Source: Aliterella sp. RAGGC_92 (GTDB taxonomy: Bacteria > Cyanobacteriota > Cyanobacteriia > Cyanobacteriales > Chroococcidiopsidaceae). Taken from it: a DNA stretch of 13,874 bases. The stretch spans positions 1-13,874 of the forward strand of contig JAPJOW010000108.1 in assembly GCA_030826005.1 (NCBI GenBank). Reading direction: 5' to 3'. Positions 13,081-13,874 of this stretch are shown piece after piece (position 1 is the first letter of the stretch; every line of letters begins with the position of its first letter). Position numbers and translations under genes: made by a program. The notes under the pieces were generated by a model. That model worked only from the letters and a program-made list of their open reading frames with translations, ran no database searches and had not been told where the DNA came from.

Positions 13081-13874
13081 TTACAGTTGCAATTGCTTTA
13101 AGGCAGCGTCAACCCTTTTTAACCCTTCTAGTTGTCCTGTTTGCTGGTAAAGCGCGCGGGCGCGGCTAAAAGCTGCGATCGCTTCTTGATTTTGTTGCTG
13201 TTGCTGTAAAGCTACGCCTAAGTTGTAGTAAGCAGTCCCGTTTTGAGGTGATAGGATAACCAGCCGTTTATAGGCTCTAATTGCAGGCTTTAATTCTCCT
13301 CTAGCTAGTAAAATATTCCCAATTGCTTCTTGGGCTGTAACTAAGTTTGGCTGTACCGCTAAAGCTCTCTCGTAAGCTAGTAAAGCACCGTTGGCATCAT
13401 TTTGTTCTGCTAAAAGATTGCCAATTGTAAGATGAACTTTAGCATTGCTCGGCTCTAATTTAGCTACTTGCTGCAAAGTCAATAATTTAGCTGTATTATT
13501 GCCCTGTTTCCCCCAGGCATCTGCTAAAGATAACAGTACATTGCTGTTATTAGCGTCTATTTGTGCAGACTTCTGTAAAACAGAAATCGCTTCCATTGAG
13601 CGCCCTTGTCTAAGTAATATTTCTCCCAAAAACCCGTAAGCACTAGCATTATCAGGATCGAGAGCGAGTGCTTTTTCGTAAGCGGCGATCGCGCTATTAT
13701 AATTTCCTTGGCGTAACATAATTACTCCAAAACCTAAGTAGGCATTGGAGTTATTTGCGTCTAACTCTATAGTGCGCTGATAAGCTTGGGCTGCGCCATC
13801 ATTTTCGCCTAATTTCCCTAAGCTATAAGCTAGAGCATAATGAAAATCTGGGTTTTCTGGTTCTATGGCTACGG
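13081..13874 (-). CDS. TPR-repeat protein, 5' end outside the window
   Basis: The minus-strand frame stays open from 13081 to the window edge, about 264 residues. An ATG at 13719 is internal, not the start: sequence upstream of it continues the repeat pattern (VAIEPENPDF...YALAYSLGKLGEND). It consists of about seven 34-residue tetratricopeptide repeats in tandem, with the usual small and aromatic consensus (for example AYLGFGVIMLRQGNYNSAIAAYEKALALDPDN), followed by a C-terminal cap. A QQQQQ run lies in the last repeat. TPR arrays are scaffolds for protein interaction; nothing seen points to a partner. The N terminus, and any signal or membrane segment, is outside the window. Confidence 0.9.
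   Translation of the reverse strand, partial: VAIEPENPDFHYALAYSLGKLGENDGAAQAYQRTIELDANNSNAYLGFGVIMLRQGNYNSAIAAYEKALALDPDNASAYGFLGEILLRQGRSMEAISVLQKSAQIDANNSNVLLSLADAWGKQGNNTAKLLTLQQVAKLEPSNAKVHLTIGNLLAEQNDANGALLAYERALAVQPNLVTAQEAIGNILLARGELKPAIRAYKRLVILSPQNGTAYYNLGVALQQQQQNQEAIAAFSRARALYQQTGQLEGLKRVDAALKQLQL

Overview
The window is chromosomal DNA from a cyanobacterium, most likely a non-marine one. The HIP1 octamer GCGATCGC and its GCGATCGC-like variants recur throughout genes and spacers. A phytol kinase of the tocopherol and chlorophyll-recycling type, a cyanobacterial-style NAD operon and an adjacent NrtR-type regulator point the same way. I cannot fix the genus by eye. No tRNA, rRNA, CRISPR array, transposase or phage gene was seen.

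Layout. (1) 238-1241: two tandem TspO/MBR-like membrane proteins about 60% identical to each other by hand alignment, ending at a pair of strong palindromes (1270-1324). (2) 1355-2295, minus strand: yidD followed by a VanX/DdpX-type D-Ala-D-Ala dipeptidase, overlapping by ATGA. (3) 2366-3061: a phytol kinase (VTE5-like) with a TTG start. (4) 3062-4059: a 1-kb gap with no long gene. It holds two near-identical 35-bp repeats that can fold into a three-way junction, a good 49-codon minus-strand gene with its own terminator, and two weak short ORFs. (5) 4060-8495: a compact four-gene NAD operon, pncB - nadD - NrtR-like Nudix regulator - nadE. (6) 8550-9398: an ABC ATPase without a permease gene beside it. 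(7) 9406-12283: a LysR regulator divergent from a DsbA/FrnE-like oxidoreductase and a flavin monooxygenase, a likely inducible small-molecule unit. (8) 12284-13046: a gene graveyard holding a TMEM175/DUF1211 5' fragment broken by a palindromic insert, fused to a decayed glutathione reductase (gor) 3' half. (9) 13081-13874: a TPR-repeat protein running off the window end.

How the genes work together. The central operon carries out Preiss-Handler NAD synthesis: PncB makes nicotinate mononucleotide, NadD adenylylates it, and NadE amidates the product to NAD using glutamine. The third gene has the Nudix plus winged-helix architecture of NrtR with a degenerate catalytic box, so it is more likely a sensor-repressor of the operon than a hydrolase. 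Two palindromic elements in the pncB promoter are candidate operators. The LysR/DsbA/monooxygenase unit is organised like a regulator with its target pair, with dyads in the divergent gap.

The least ordinary material is in the two decayed or intergenic zones: the structured 35-bp repeats, the hairpin insertion into a TMEM175-like reading frame, the gor remnant, and the small genes around 3317-3957. I did not find a convincing undescribed multi-gene system.
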